From the NCBI GenBank assembly GCA_016868455.1, contig VGGV01000018.1, positions 1 through 45,110 of the forward strand: a stretch of 45,110 bases of DNA. The letters are read 5' to 3'. How positions within the stretch are numbered: the first letter of the stretch is position 1; the number at the start of each line of letters is the position of its first letter. Shown in pieces: positions 1-7,933 of the stretch. The DNA is from Bacteroidota bacterium (GTDB taxonomy: Bacteria; Bacteroidota; Bacteroidia; Chitinophagales; Chitinophagaceae). The position numbers and the translations under genes are program-made. The notes under the pieces were generated by a model. That model worked only from the letters and a program-made list of their open reading frames with translations. It did not search any database and was not told where the DNA came from.

Positions 1-60
1 AGTGATTTTTTTGACCAAGAAAGGTTATTTAAGATTGATAGGATGGGATTTGTCAAATAA
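1..60 (+). CDS. possible 3' end of a truncated plus-strand gene
   Basis: Frame 1 is open from the first base to a TAA at 58-60 and encodes 19 residues ending in DRMGFVK. A terminator-like hairpin on the same strand follows at 128-156, which suits the end of a transcript. The fragment is too short to assign to a family and may be chance. Confidence 0.25.
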   Translation, partial: SDFFDQERLFKIDRMGFVK

Positions 61-127
61 TTACTTAATTGTTTTGTACTCAATCATCGCATTATAGCTG
101 CATCCTTTGTCAATAAGGGGAGCTAAA

Positions 128-156
128 GGCGCTGACATTCAGCGTCTTTTTATTTT
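128..156 (+). terminator. rho-independent terminator, possibly bidirectional
   Basis: An 8-bp stem (128-135 with 139-146, one G-T pair) closes a CAT loop and is followed on the plus strand by a T-rich run (TTTTTATTTT). It would end transcription entering from the left. On the minus strand it lies just after the Rieske gene and may also stop that transcript, although its T-run is poorer in that direction. Confidence 0.55.
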
Positions 157-512
157 AACCATCCAAACAGCCCACCGCTTTCTTCCATCCCCACATATAC
201 TGCCTCATCTTTTATCTCTACGGGCCAGTGTTTCAGGTAATAACCTTCACCGCTGACATTTCTTCCGTTTTCCATATTGTATTTATACCGGTGATGGGGA
301 CATACCACATTGCCCAGCGCATCAATATACCCATCAGCCAGTATGCCGCCGGCATGCGGACATTTATAAGCAAAGGCAAACACCTGCTCATTCCACCGGG
401 CAATGCATATCTTTTTGCCTTTTACTTCAGTTACGGCAATATTGTTATCAGCAAAATCCAGCTCGTTGATGTGATCGGCTACCTTGTGCCATATATAATT
501 TTTTCCGAACAT
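150..512 (-). CDS. Rieske [2Fe-2S] domain protein
   Basis: This 120-residue cytosolic protein is a single Rieske domain. Cluster ligands are visible as C51-x-H53 and C71-x2-H74, with the second set in the CPHHRYKYN context typical of small Rieske ferredoxins (NirD-like or dioxygenase-ferredoxin-like). There is no signal peptide or membrane segment, so it is not the cytochrome bc subunit. Its ATG overlaps the stop of hflX as TGATG, so the two are probably translationally coupled. No oxygenase or reductase partner lies nearby, so the electron-transfer partner is unknown. The domain call is secure; the role is not. Confidence 0.85.
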   Translation of the reverse strand: MFGKNYIWHKVADHINELDFADNNIAVTEVKGKKICIARWNEQVFAFAYKCPHAGGILADGYIDALGNVVCPHHRYKYNMENGRNVSGEGYYLKHWPVEIKDEAVYVGMEESGGLFGWLK

Positions 513-1702
513 CAGTAAAGAAATTCTGTTTTGTAAGGATATCGTACCCGGTACATCGCCCTTACTTTATCCAGTATGGTTTTACGCAACTGATCAATAT
601 TTCTTTTTTCAATGGCCGAAACAAAAACGGCATTGCCGCCAGTTTCATTTTGCCAGCGTTCATACAAATCTTCCAGTATCTCGTTTTTGGTGCTTTCTTC
701 CAGCCATTCATCAAAAGTGTTTTTTTCATACAGGTCCATCTTGTTAAAAATGGTCAGCACAGGTTTGTCGTGGGCATTCAGCTCCTGCAGGGTTTTGTTT
801 ACCACCGCTATCTGTTCTTCATACGCCGGGTGCGAAATATCCACCACATGCAGCAGGATATCGGCTTCCCTCACCTCATCAAGTGTGCTTTTAAAACTTT
901 CCACCAGGTGGTGGGGCAGTTTGCGGATAAAGCCCACCGTATCGCTTAACAGGAAGGGTGTATTTTCAAATATTACTTTGCTGGTAGTGGTGTCAAGTGT
1001 GGCGAAGAGTTTGTTTTCAGCAAAAACATCTCTTTTGCTCAGCAGGTTCATAAGGGTGCTCTTGCCCACATTGGTATAGCCCACCAGCGCCACCCGGATG
1101 TACGCACCCCTTTCCTTTCGCTGGGTGAAAGATTGTTTGTCTATTTCAGCAAGCCGTTTGCGGAGCAATGAAATTTTATCCCGTACAATCCTCCGGTCAG
1201 TTTCAATTTCCGTTTCACCCGGTCCCCGTGTGCCAATACCGCCGCCCAATCTTTCCAGGTGTTTCCACATGCCCCGCAGCCGTGGTAAAATATATTGATA
1301 CTGGGCCAGCTCCACCTGTGCCTTTGCCTGGGCAGTTTTGGCACGGCTGGCAAAAATGTCAAGGATCAGATCGCTGCGGTCAATGGTTTTTATATCCAGC
1401 ACCTTTTCAATATTGTTGATCTGCACTCCATTCAGTTCATCATCAACTATTACTATACGGATATTTCTGCCCTGCACATATTGTTTTATCTCTTCCAGTT
1501 TACCCTTGCCGATAAAAGTGCGGCTGTCAGGATGCGGCAGTTTTTGGGTAAACCGTTTTACGGCACGGGCGCCGGCAGTTTCTGCAAGAAAAGCCAGTTC
1601 ATCCAAATATTCTTGTAATTGTTGTTCCGTCTGGTCTTTATGAACAAGGCCAACAAGTACAGCCCTTTCTTCTTTTTGTACTTTCTTTTTTTTATCAAGC
1701 AT
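512..1702 (-). CDS. hflX: ribosome-associated GTPase HflX
   Basis: HflX binds the large ribosomal subunit and splits stalled or stressed 70S ribosomes. The 396-residue protein has the N-terminal HflX domain (about 15-200) with the glycine-rich linker GGGIGTRGPGETEIE at 153-167. The GTPase domain follows, with P-loop GYTNVGKS (208-215), switch DTVGF (254-258) and NKMD (320-323). Length fits the family. The ATG at 1702 lies only 12 bases after a terminator-like hairpin, so the mRNA leader must be very short or contain that hairpin. The 3' end overlaps the Rieske start by one base. Confidence 0.96.
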   Translation of the reverse strand: MLDKKKKVQKEERAVLVGLVHKDQTEQQLQEYLDELAFLAETAGARAVKRFTQKLPHPDSRTFIGKGKLEEIKQYVQGRNIRIVIVDDELNGVQINNIEKVLDIKTIDRSDLILDIFASRAKTAQAKAQVELAQYQYILPRLRGMWKHLERLGGGIGTRGPGETEIETDRRIVRDKISLLRKRLAEIDKQSFTQRKERGAYIRVALVGYTNVGKSTLMNLLSKRDVFAENKLFATLDTTTSKVIFENTPFLLSDTVGFIRKLPHHLVESFKSTLDEVREADILLHVVDISHPAYEEQIAVVNKTLQELNAHDKPVLTIFNKMDLYEKNTFDEWLEESTKNEILEDLYERWQNETGGNAVFVSAIEKRNIDQLRKTILDKVRAMYRVRYPYKTEFLY

Positions 1703-1704
1703 CG

Positions 1705-1739
1705 CAAAAATAAAACTCCCCCGATGTTGCCGGGGGAGT
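1705..1739 (-). terminator. terminator of the barrel-protein gene, abutting hflX
   Basis: A 9-bp GC-rich stem (1715-1723 with 1731-1739) with a 7-base loop is followed on the minus strand by TTTTATTTTT. It is a textbook intrinsic terminator for the gene at 1779-2507. Its T-run ends about 3 bases before the hflX start codon. Confidence 0.75.
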
Positions 1740-1747
1740 CAAAATTA
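1740..1747 (-). promoter_or_regulatory. candidate -7 box for hflX
   Basis: TAATTTTG on the minus strand matches the Bacteroidota -7 consensus TAnnTTTG exactly. Transcription would begin inside the hairpin at 1715-1739. No clear -33 TTTG is seen at the right distance. Confidence 0.35.
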
Positions 1748-1778
1748 GGTAATCAGCAGTCTAAAGAAAGTTTACGGG

Positions 1779-2507
1779 TCATAATCCGCTTAAGGTGATG
1801 CCAACGGTGAAAGGCCTCGCCACAGGGCCTTCGCCATCTTTGAACAAAGTGGTTACCTGGTAACTGCCAAACAGGCTGAAGTAGCTGTAACCGGCACGGG
1901 CTGTAAGGCACAGCCGGTTACGGTTAAAGAATTTCTTGCTGGATTCTTTAAGCACATGATCACCAAGGCTGTTGCCGCTTTTATTTTCATACTTTACGTT
2001 GCGGGTATGGGCGTTCAGCATGGTGCCAACCTTTATACCCACTGCTGCTTTAATACCCTTTCCGCTCAGCGGATCGGATGAAAAACGTAATTCAATAGGC
2101 GCTTCGAGGTAAGTAGTGGCCAGTTTTGTTTTTTGATAGTGATCGGTATCAGAAACATTAGCAAAGGGAATCGCGGCGGTTTGGTCCTTAATTCCCACAC
2201 GGGTATCAGCAAAAAGAATATGATCGCTGGATATGCCAAGGCCCGCTGCAATACTCAGTTTGGGATTGGTTTTAAAAGGAAAATCAAAAAGGAAATACAC
2301 ATTAAAGCTTTTCGAAAATCCTTTTTTATTAATGGTATCGGGTATACCGGCCCAGCCGGTATAGCCAAACTGGATCAAAAAGTGATCATGAGGCCGGTTG
2401 CTCATATCTACCGGCGGTTTTTTCTTTTTTTCAGGTTTGGGTTCTTCCTGAGCTAAGGCAACAACTGCCGGTAACACAAAAGCAAACAGGCATAAGATAT
2501 TCTTCAT
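1779..2507 (-). CDS. outer-membrane beta-barrel protein, PorT-like type
   Basis: The 242-residue protein has a Sec signal peptide (about 1-19, ending near ALAQ), then a short lysine- and proline-rich linker (PKPEKKKKPP). The remainder has alternating hydrophobic and aromatic strands typical of an 8-stranded outer-membrane barrel. Its function is not recognisable; such barrels are abundant in Bacteroidota. It appears to be monocistronic, with a -7 box at 2525-2532 and an intrinsic terminator at 1705-1739. Confidence is high that it is an exported barrel and low for any role. Confidence 0.8.
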   Translation of the reverse strand: MKNILCLFAFVLPAVVALAQEEPKPEKKKKPPVDMSNRPHDHFLIQFGYTGWAGIPDTINKKGFSKSFNVYFLFDFPFKTNPKLSIAAGLGISSDHILFADTRVGIKDQTAAIPFANVSDTDHYQKTKLATTYLEAPIELRFSSDPLSGKGIKAAVGIKVGTMLNAHTRNVKYENKSGNSLGDHVLKESSKKFFNRNRLCLTARAGYSYFSLFGSYQVTTLFKDGEGPVARPFTVGITLSGL

Positions 2508-2524
2508 AAGTGTTGTTAAGGTCG

Positions 2525-2532
2525 CAAATATA
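2525..2532 (-). promoter_or_regulatory. candidate -7 box for the barrel-protein gene
   Basis: TATATTTG on the minus strand lies 17 bases before the ATG at 2507. It matches TAnnTTTG exactly, but no convincing -33 element is visible. Confidence 0.4.
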
Positions 2533-2580
2533 TTTTTCTTTGGGTTAAAGATTGGTTAAGAAGGGCTAATAATTATTTGC

Positions 2581-2588
2581 TACTTTTG
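2581..2588 (+). promoter_or_regulatory. candidate -7 box of the tRNA(CAU) gene
   Basis: TACTTTTG matches TAnnTTTG exactly and sits 30 bases before the mature tRNA 5' end. This is a sensible distance for a precursor leader. Confidence 0.45.
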
Positions 2589-2618
2589 CCGCTTTGGTTC
2601 CGGTAACTATCGGGATCA

Positions 2619-2692
2619 GGACCCTTAGCTCAGACGGTTAGAGCACCTGACTCATAATCAGGGGGTCGTTGGTTCGATCCCAACAGGGTCCA
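2619..2692 (+). tRNA. tRNA with CAU anticodon, probably tRNA-Ile2 (lysidine-modified)
   Basis: A complete 74-base cloverleaf is visible. It has a 7-bp acceptor stem (GGACCCT with AGGGTCC), D-stem GCTC/GAGC, anticodon stem CCTGA/TCAGG with loop CTCATAA, and T-stem GTTGG/CCAAC. The discriminator is A and CCA is not encoded. CAU can be Met or Ile2. The body (CCCTTAGCTCAG, CTCATAATC, GGTCG) resembles E. coli tRNA-Ile2, which reads AUA after TilS modifies C34, so Ile2 is preferred. The acceptor starts with a G-C pair, so it is unlikely to be an initiator. Confidence 0.93.
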
Positions 2693-2720
2693 CAAACAGG
2701 ATACTACACCTTAATCTCGC

Positions 2721-2954
2721 TTATTTCACTTCCTCAAATTCGATATAGTCTCCCGGGTTAATTTTTTGTCCGGGCTTTTGTTTGGCAGACGGGTTGGTAA
2801 AATCCTGTTGCTGACGCATTTGTTCCACCACTTTATCCTGCATCTCCCTGAACCCTTTCTTTATTTTCCGGCTGGCCAAATAAACAGGTATTACCAGCCT
2901 GAAAACAAACTGGTAGGCCAGGTATATCAGTATGGCATATAAGAGATATTTCAC
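2721..2954 (-). CDS. DUF4834-type small membrane protein
   Basis: This 77-residue protein has one N-terminal hydrophobic helix (about 3-27) and a charged, helical cytoplasmic tail ending in IEFEEVK. The pattern fits the short DUF4834 proteins of Bacteroidota, whose function is unknown. The start is GTG, since the bases at 2952-2954 read GTG on the minus strand. A -7 box TATCTTTG ends four bases upstream, which supports this start and a leaderless mRNA. It is divergent from the rimP operon and convergent with the tRNA. Confidence 0.75.
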   Translation of the reverse strand: MKYLLYAILIYLAYQFVFRLVIPVYLASRKIKKGFREMQDKVVEQMRQQQDFTNPSAKQKPGQKINPGDYIEFEEVK

Positions 2955-2958
2955 GGCA

Positions 2959-2966
2959 CAAAGATA
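2959..2966 (-). promoter_or_regulatory. -7 box 4 bases before the GTG start of the DUF4834 gene
   Basis: TATCTTTG on the minus strand matches TAnnTTTG exactly. Only four bases separate it from the GTG, so transcription should start at or next to the start codon. Confidence 0.5.
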
Positions 2967-3041
2967 GCCAGGGGCAGGAGGCGCCGGTCTTTTTTCCCGT
3001 TGATTTACCGAATGTATAAGATTAGATTTTCATAAAGCATA

Positions 3042-3074
3042 TTTGGAAGATAAGGCCTAATTCCATTACATTTG
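3042..3074 (+). promoter_or_regulatory. promoter of the rimP-nusA-infB operon
   Basis: TTTG (3042-3045), a 21-base spacer and TACATTTG (3067-3074) match both Bacteroidota promoter elements at an acceptable distance. The predicted start point is near 3080, giving a leader of about 50 bases that is mostly the hairpin at 3090-3117. Confidence 0.65.
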
Positions 3075-3089
3075 CAGCGGAAAAGCAGA

Positions 3090-3122
3090 AAGAAGGGAAC
3101 GGAGCCGTTCCCTTCTTCTTTT
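3090..3122 (+). promoter_or_regulatory. leader hairpin, possible attenuator, upstream of rimP
   Basis: A perfect 12-bp inverted repeat (3090-3101 with 3106-3117) closes a 4-base loop and is followed by CTTTTAT, the shape of an intrinsic terminator. It starts about 10 bases after the predicted transcription start and ends 12 bases before the rimP ATG. No plus-strand gene precedes it closely, so it is not simply the end of an upstream transcript. A role in attenuation or translation control of the operon is inference. Confidence 0.6.
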
Positions 3123-3129
3123 ATACCGC

Positions 3130-3600
3130 ATGAACAGTGAAGGACCTATACAGGCTATTGAAGAAAAAGTAAAGACACTGATAAGCCCCGAACCCGAACT
3201 TTTTCTGGTGGAAGTAAGGATAAGGCCCACCAACAATATTAAGGTGTTTATTGATGGCGACCGGGGCATCAGTATTGAAAAACTGGTTCATTATAACCGG
3301 AAACTGTACAACGAAATTGAAAAGGCAGGGATCTTCCCCAATGGTGATTTTTCGCTGGAGGTTTCATCGCCGGGACTGGATGAACCGCTGAAAATGCACC
3401 GCCAGTACCTGAAAAATATCGGCCGCTATGCCGAGGTGCTGGATAAGGAAGGGGTAAAAAAAGAGGGCAAGCTGGTGAGTGTGGCGGAGCGGGAACTGGT
3501 GCTGGAAGAAATAAAAGGCAAAGGTAAAAAAGCAGAAACCGTACAGCACACGGTTTCTTTTGAAAATATTAAATCAACTAAAATTCAAATTAAATTTTAA
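3130..3600 (+). CDS. rimP: ribosome maturation factor RimP
   Basis: RimP assists 30S subunit assembly. The 156-residue protein has the expected two parts. The N-terminal alpha/beta domain contains VEVRIRPTNNIKVFIDGDRG (about 28-47) and EVSSPGLDEPL (77-87). The C-terminal SH3-like domain (about 95-156) follows, with KEGKLVSV and a C-terminal IKSTKIQIKF strand. It is the first gene of the conserved rimP-nusA-infB order, which supports the assignment. The ATG at 3130 follows the leader hairpin directly. Confidence 0.95.
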   Translation: MNSEGPIQAIEEKVKTLISPEPELFLVEVRIRPTNNIKVFIDGDRGISIEKLVHYNRKLYNEIEKAGIFPNGDFSLEVSSPGLDEPLKMHRQYLKNIGRYAEVLDKEGVKKEGKLVSVAERELVLEEIKGKGKKAETVQHTVSFENIKSTKIQIKF

Positions 3601-3601
3601 G

Positions 3602-3657
3602 ACAGCCGTAAGCCATCAGCCATGATATGAGCCGCCAGCTAAAGGCAAAAAGCAAAA
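3602..3657 (+). repeat. 7-base-period repeat in the rimP-nusA spacer
   Basis: AGCC-type words (AGCC, AGCC, AGCC, then AGCC, AGCT, GGCA, AGCA) begin at 3604, 3611, 3618, 3630, 3637, 3644 and 3651. That is a strict 7-base step apart from one 12-base jump. The words fit AGCYNNN, as in the arrays around 42371-42816 and inside cysS. The unit fills nearly the whole spacer. Confidence 0.6.
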
Positions 3658-3667
3658 CGCTATCACT

Positions 3668-4915
3668 ATGGCAAGTATTAATCTTATAGAAGCTTTCCGT
3701 GATTTTAAGGAAGCCGAGAATATTGACCGCCCTACCATGATGAAGGTGGTGGAAGATGTATTTAAAACCCTGCTGAGAAAAAAATTCGGCAGCGATGAAA
3801 ATTTTGATGTGATCGTTAATGCCGAAAAAGGCGACCTGGAAATTATCCGCCGCCGGATGATTGTGGAGGACGGGCAGGTGGAAGACCCGCTCTCCCAGAT
3901 TGCTTATTCCGATGCCACTAAAATAGAACCCGATTTTGAAGTAGGCGAAGAATTATACCAGGAAATAGACCTCTATGATTTTGGCCGCCGTGCCATCCTG
4001 GCCGCCAAACAAACACTGGCCAGCCGCATCAGCGATCTGAAGAAGACTGCCCTGGCCAAAAAATACGGCGACCGCATCGGAGAAATTGTAAGCGCCGAAG
4101 TGTACCAGGTATGGAAAAAAGAGATCTTGCTGCTGGATGAGGAAGGGAATGAACTGATACTTCCCAAAAGCGAGCAGATACCACAGGATTACTTTAAAAA
4201 GGGGGAAAGCATCAGGGCTGTGGTGAAAAAAGTGGATATGAAAAACAATAATCCGGTCATCATTCTATCCCGAACTTCACCTGAATTTCTGGCCAAGCTC
4301 CTGGAAATTGAAGTACCGGAAATTTTTGACGGGCTTATTGTAATTAAAAAAATTGTAAGAGACCCGGGCGAAAGAGCCAAAGTAGCTGTAGAATCTTACG
4401 ATGACCGTATAGATCCTGTTGGCGCCTGTGTGGGGATGAAGGGTAGCCGTATCCATGGCATTGTAAGGGAACTGAAAAATGAGAACATTGACGTCATCAA
4501 CTGGACCAGCAATAATCAGCTGCTGATTCAGCGTTCGCTGACCCCCGCCAAGATCACCAGCATGGAATTGGACCATGAAAATAAGCATGCCAATGTGTAC
4601 CTGAAACCAGACCAGGTATCGCTGGCTATCGGCCGCCGGGGAGTCAACATTAAGCTGGCCTGTGAACTCACAGGATATGAAATTGATGTTTACCGGGATA
4701 ACGAAGGCGATGAAGAAGGTTTTGATATTGATCTGGATGAATTCAGCGATGAAATTGATACCTGGGTGATCGACGAGCTGAAAAGAGTTGGCTGCGATAC
4801 AGCCCGCAGTGTGCTGGACCTTACACCCGAGGAACTGGAAAGAAGAACCGATCTGGAGAAAGAAACAATAGCCGAGGTAAGAAAAGTGCTGAAAGAAGAA
4901 TTTGAAAAAGAATAA
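3668..4915 (+). CDS. nusA: transcription termination/antitermination factor NusA
   Basis: NusA binds RNA polymerase and modulates pausing, intrinsic termination and antitermination. The 415-residue protein has the N-terminal polymerase-binding domain (about 1-125), an S1 domain (about 130-200), and two KH domains. The first KH contains VGACVGMKGSRIHGIVREL and the second AIGRRGVNIKLACELTGYEID. A short acidic C-terminal part with one helix-hairpin-like segment (about 365-415) follows. It lacks the two acidic repeats of the longer E. coli protein, as expected for this phylum. It is the second gene of the operon. Confidence 0.97.
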   Translation: MASINLIEAFRDFKEAENIDRPTMMKVVEDVFKTLLRKKFGSDENFDVIVNAEKGDLEIIRRRMIVEDGQVEDPLSQIAYSDATKIEPDFEVGEELYQEIDLYDFGRRAILAAKQTLASRISDLKKTALAKKYGDRIGEIVSAEVYQVWKKEILLLDEEGNELILPKSEQIPQDYFKKGESIRAVVKKVDMKNNNPVIILSRTSPEFLAKLLEIEVPEIFDGLIVIKKIVRDPGERAKVAVESYDDRIDPVGACVGMKGSRIHGIVRELKNENIDVINWTSNNQLLIQRSLTPAKITSMELDHENKHANVYLKPDQVSLAIGRRGVNIKLACELTGYEIDVYRDNEGDEEGFDIDLDEFSDEIDTWVIDELKRVGCDTARSVLDLTPEELERRTDLEKETIAEVRKVLKEEFEKE

Positions 4916-4918
4916 TGA

Positions 4919-5013
4919 AAAGTCAGTAAGTCATACAGGTCATATAAGTCAAATGAAAATTCCATGACTTTTTTGACAATATGGCTTATGTGACCGATTT
5001 GACTCATTTGACT
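4919..5013. repeat. 9-base-period palindromic element between nusA and infB
   Basis: GTCA words start at 4922, 4930, 4939 and 4948. Their complements, TGAC or TGGC, start at 4965, 4974, 4982, 4991, 5000 and 5009. The steps are 8 or 9 bases. The two halves form an imperfect hairpin with arms of about 35-45 bases around GAAAATTCCA. It fills the 109-base spacer. Confidence 0.65.
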
Positions 5014-5024
5014 AAATTTTTTGA

Positions 5025-7817
5025 ATGGCAGAATTAAAACTTCCGAGATTACTGGCTGCAGCCAAAGAGTTTAACATTGGTCAGGATACGCTTATTGATT
5101 TTCTGGCAGGCAAAGGTTTTTCCAAAGATGACCTGAAACCCACCTCGAAGCTTACAGAGGACATGTACCGTGCCCTGCAGCAGGAATTTTCCGGTGATAA
5201 GGCGGCAAAATTGAAAAGCGATCAGCTGGAACTGCCCAAAGGAAGTACCGCCGAAAGCAAGAAGAAAAAAGAAGAGGAGGAAATCCTCTTTAAAAAAGAA
5301 GATAAAACCGCTGCCCGGGCCAAAAAGGAAGAAACGTCCAAAGAAACCGAAGAAAAACCCGCAAAAGCCAAAAAAGATAAAGAAGAAGCGCCGGCAAAAG
5401 AAGAAATAGTAAAGCCGGAAGTGCCTGAACTGGAAGGGCCAAAAGTGGTAAAGAACATTGACCTGTCGGCCATTGACTCTTCTACACGGCCCAAAAAAGG
5501 CGTCCATGCAAAAAAGGAAGAGGCTTCCAAAGCAGCCGCAGAAAAACCCGCAAAAGCAAAGGGGAAAAGAACAAAGAAGGACGAGGTTCCTGAAGAAACC
5601 AAAGCCAAAGCAGGAATACCTGCCGCCACGGAAGAAGAACAGCCTCCCGTGATTGAAAATATTGAAGTGGAAAAATTAACCGGCCCGAAAATCCTCGGTA
5701 AAATAGAATTGCCGGTAGACAGTGACACCCGGCCGGTGAAAGACGCAAAGAAAAAGAGGAAGAGAATACCTATTGAGAAAAAAGAAAGCAAACGGGAAAT
5801 CTTCATTAATAAAGAAGGCGATGCCAAAAAAGGCGGTGGTTTTGGAAGAGATCAGGGCCGTGGCCGCCGTGATGGGCGTGGCCGCAGGGAAGAAAAACTC
5901 ATTGACGAAAAAGAGATTCAGGAAAAAATCAGGGAAACCCAGGCCAAGCTGGCCGGCGCCAGCGGAAGAGGCAAGAGCCTGAAAGCAAAACTGCGCCGGG
6001 AAAAAAGACAGGAGCTTGCCGAGGCCCAGGGAGAGGTGGCGGATGACAACAAACTGCAGGTGACCGAATTCATCAGCGTAAGCGAACTGGCCAACCTGAT
6101 GGATGTAAGTTTTGCCGATGTGATCAGCAAGTGTATGAGCCTTGGCATCATGGTGTCTATCAACCAGCGGCTGGATGCAGAAGTAATCGAACTGGTGGCA
6201 AGCGAATTCGGTTATGATGTGGCGTTTATTGATATGGAAAAGCAAATGGAAATGGAAGAGGAAGAAGATGAGGACGACAGCGAAGCGCATCTGCAGCACC
6301 GTTCACCCATTGTTACCATCATGGGCCATGTGGATCACGGTAAAACCTCCCTGCTCGACTACATCCGCAATGCCAATGTGGTGGCAGGTGAAGCCGGAGG
6401 CATTACCCAGCACATTGGCGCTTACCAGGTAGAACTGTCTGGCGGAAAAGAAATCACCTTCCTGGATACACCCGGCCACGAAGCTTTTACCGCTATGCGG
6501 GCCCGGGGCGCCAAGGTTACGGACATAGCCGTAATAGTAATTGCAGCCGATGATGCGGTGATGCCGCAAACCCGTGAGGCCATAAGCCATGCCCAGGCAG
6601 CCGGAGTACCCATGATCTTCGCCGTTAATAAAATAGATAAAGACGGGGCCAATCCTCAAAAAATATATGAGCAGCTTTCACAGATGAACCTGCTGGTGGA
6701 AGAATGGGGCGGTAAATACCAAAGCCAGGAAATATCTGCCAAAAAAGGACTGAATGTAGATAAGTTGCTGGAGAAAATATTGCTGGAAGCCGAATTGCTG
6801 GAACTGAAAGCCAATCCCGGCAGGGAAGCTTCAGGCACTATCATAGAAGCTTCGCTGGATAAAGGCCGGGGGTATGTGGCCACCCTGCTGGTGGAGAACG
6901 GAACATTGCATCACGGCGATTTAATTGTCAGTGGCCAGTATTTTGGAAGGGTGAAAGCCATGTTCAACGAACGGGATAAAAAAATGGATGAAGCAGGCCT
7001 GTCTGCTCCGGCAGTGGTATTGGGGCTGAACGGTGCTCCGCAGGCAGGTGAAAAATTCAAGGTGTATGAAGATGAAGCTGAAGCAAAGGGAATTGCCTAC
7101 CGCCGTGCACAGATATTGAGGGAACAGGGCATCCGTACCAAGAAACATATTACACTTGACGAAATCGGCCGCCGCCTTGCCCTGGGCAGCTTTAAAGAAC
7201 TGAAAGTAATCATCAAAGGCGATGTGGATGGTTCAGTAGAAGCCCTGAGCGACTCGCTGCAAAAACTTTCTACCGACGAAATTGTGGTGAATGTAATTCA
7301 TAAAGGGGTGGGACAGATCAATGAAAGCGATATCGCACTGGCCGAAGCCTCCGATGCTATCGTAATTGCTTTCAATGTTCGTCCTTCACTGCAGGCCTCA
7401 CGCCTTGCTGAAAATGCGGGTATTGAAATCAAGAGGTACTCCATCATCTACAATGCCATTGAGGAAGTGAAGAGCGCCATGGAAGGCATGCTGGAGCCAA
7501 AAGTGCAGGAAAAAATTGTTGCCAATGTGGAAATAAGGGAAGTGTTCAAATTTGACAAAGCCACGGTGGCCGGTTGCTATGTGATGGATGGAAAGATTAA
7601 AAGGGACTCCAAGATCAGGCTGATCAGGGATGGCATCGTTATTTACCCGGCAGCAGGCAGTGTGGCCGAACTCGGTTCACTGAAACGGTTTAAGGATGAT
7701 GTGAAAGAAGTGCAGTCGGGCATGGAATGCGGTCTTACCATTAAAAATTTCAGCGACATAAAGGTGGGTGATGTGGTGGAAGGATATGAAGAAGAAGAAG
7801 TAAAAAGAACTTTATAA
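5025..7817 (+). CDS. infB: translation initiation factor IF-2
   Basis: IF-2 is the GTPase that brings initiator tRNA to the 30S subunit and promotes subunit joining. The 930-residue protein has an N-terminal IF2_N-like helix domain, a long lysine/glutamate/alanine-rich low-complexity region (about 60-290) and a second IF2_N domain (about 345-400). The G domain has GHVDHGKT (434-441), DTPGH (481-485) and NKID (535-538), followed by domains II, III and IV. The low-complexity stretch explains long open frames on the other strand. The gene is third in the operon, separated from nusA by the palindromic spacer. Confidence 0.98.
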   Translation: MAELKLPRLLAAAKEFNIGQDTLIDFLAGKGFSKDDLKPTSKLTEDMYRALQQEFSGDKAAKLKSDQLELPKGSTAESKKKKEEEEILFKKEDKTAARAKKEETSKETEEKPAKAKKDKEEAPAKEEIVKPEVPELEGPKVVKNIDLSAIDSSTRPKKGVHAKKEEASKAAAEKPAKAKGKRTKKDEVPEETKAKAGIPAATEEEQPPVIENIEVEKLTGPKILGKIELPVDSDTRPVKDAKKKRKRIPIEKKESKREIFINKEGDAKKGGGFGRDQGRGRRDGRGRREEKLIDEKEIQEKIRETQAKLAGASGRGKSLKAKLRREKRQELAEAQGEVADDNKLQVTEFISVSELANLMDVSFADVISKCMSLGIMVSINQRLDAEVIELVASEFGYDVAFIDMEKQMEMEEEEDEDDSEAHLQHRSPIVTIMGHVDHGKTSLLDYIRNANVVAGEAGGITQHIGAYQVELSGGKEITFLDTPGHEAFTAMRARGAKVTDIAVIVIAADDAVMPQTREAISHAQAAGVPMIFAVNKIDKDGANPQKIYEQLSQMNLLVEEWGGKYQSQEISAKKGLNVDKLLEKILLEAELLELKANPGREASGTIIEASLDKGRGYVATLLVENGTLHHGDLIVSGQYFGRVKAMFNERDKKMDEAGLSAPAVVLGLNGAPQAGEKFKVYEDEAEAKGIAYRRAQILREQGIRTKKHITLDEIGRRLALGSFKELKVIIKGDVDGSVEALSDSLQKLSTDEIVVNVIHKGVGQINESDIALAEASDAIVIAFNVRPSLQASRLAENAGIEIKRYSIIYNAIEEVKSAMEGMLEPKVQEKIVANVEIREVFKFDKATVAGCYVMDGKIKRDSKIRLIRDGIVIYPAAGSVAELGSLKRFKDDVKEVQSGMECGLTIKNFSDIKVGDVVEGYEEEEVKRTL

Positions 7818-7920
7818 AGCACTGCACACAAGGATGAAATTCAGGATTAAATGAGGTGGCTCTCCGGCAAACTTTTGTTAAATACCCGGCTGACAGTACC
7901 TGAATATTAAAAGGGCAGAT

Positions 7921-7928
7921 TACTTTTG
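7921..7928 (+). promoter_or_regulatory. -7 box 5 bases before the SurA-like gene
   Basis: TACTTTTG matches TAnnTTTG exactly and ends five bases before the ATG at 7934 (14 before the alternative ATG at 7943). A leaderless or near-leaderless mRNA is expected. Confidence 0.5.
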
Positions 7929-7933
7929 AATTT

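Noticed and set aside
3602-3657. Regular short repeats considered as a CRISPR array
   Set aside because: Units are 7 or 9 bases with no conserved 24-40-base repeat, no unique spacers of CRISPR size and no cas genes.
5049-6299. Long open frames on the minus strand opposite infB
   Set aside because: They are phenylalanine/serine-rich mirrors of the lysine/glutamate-rich IF-2 linker and have no family features.
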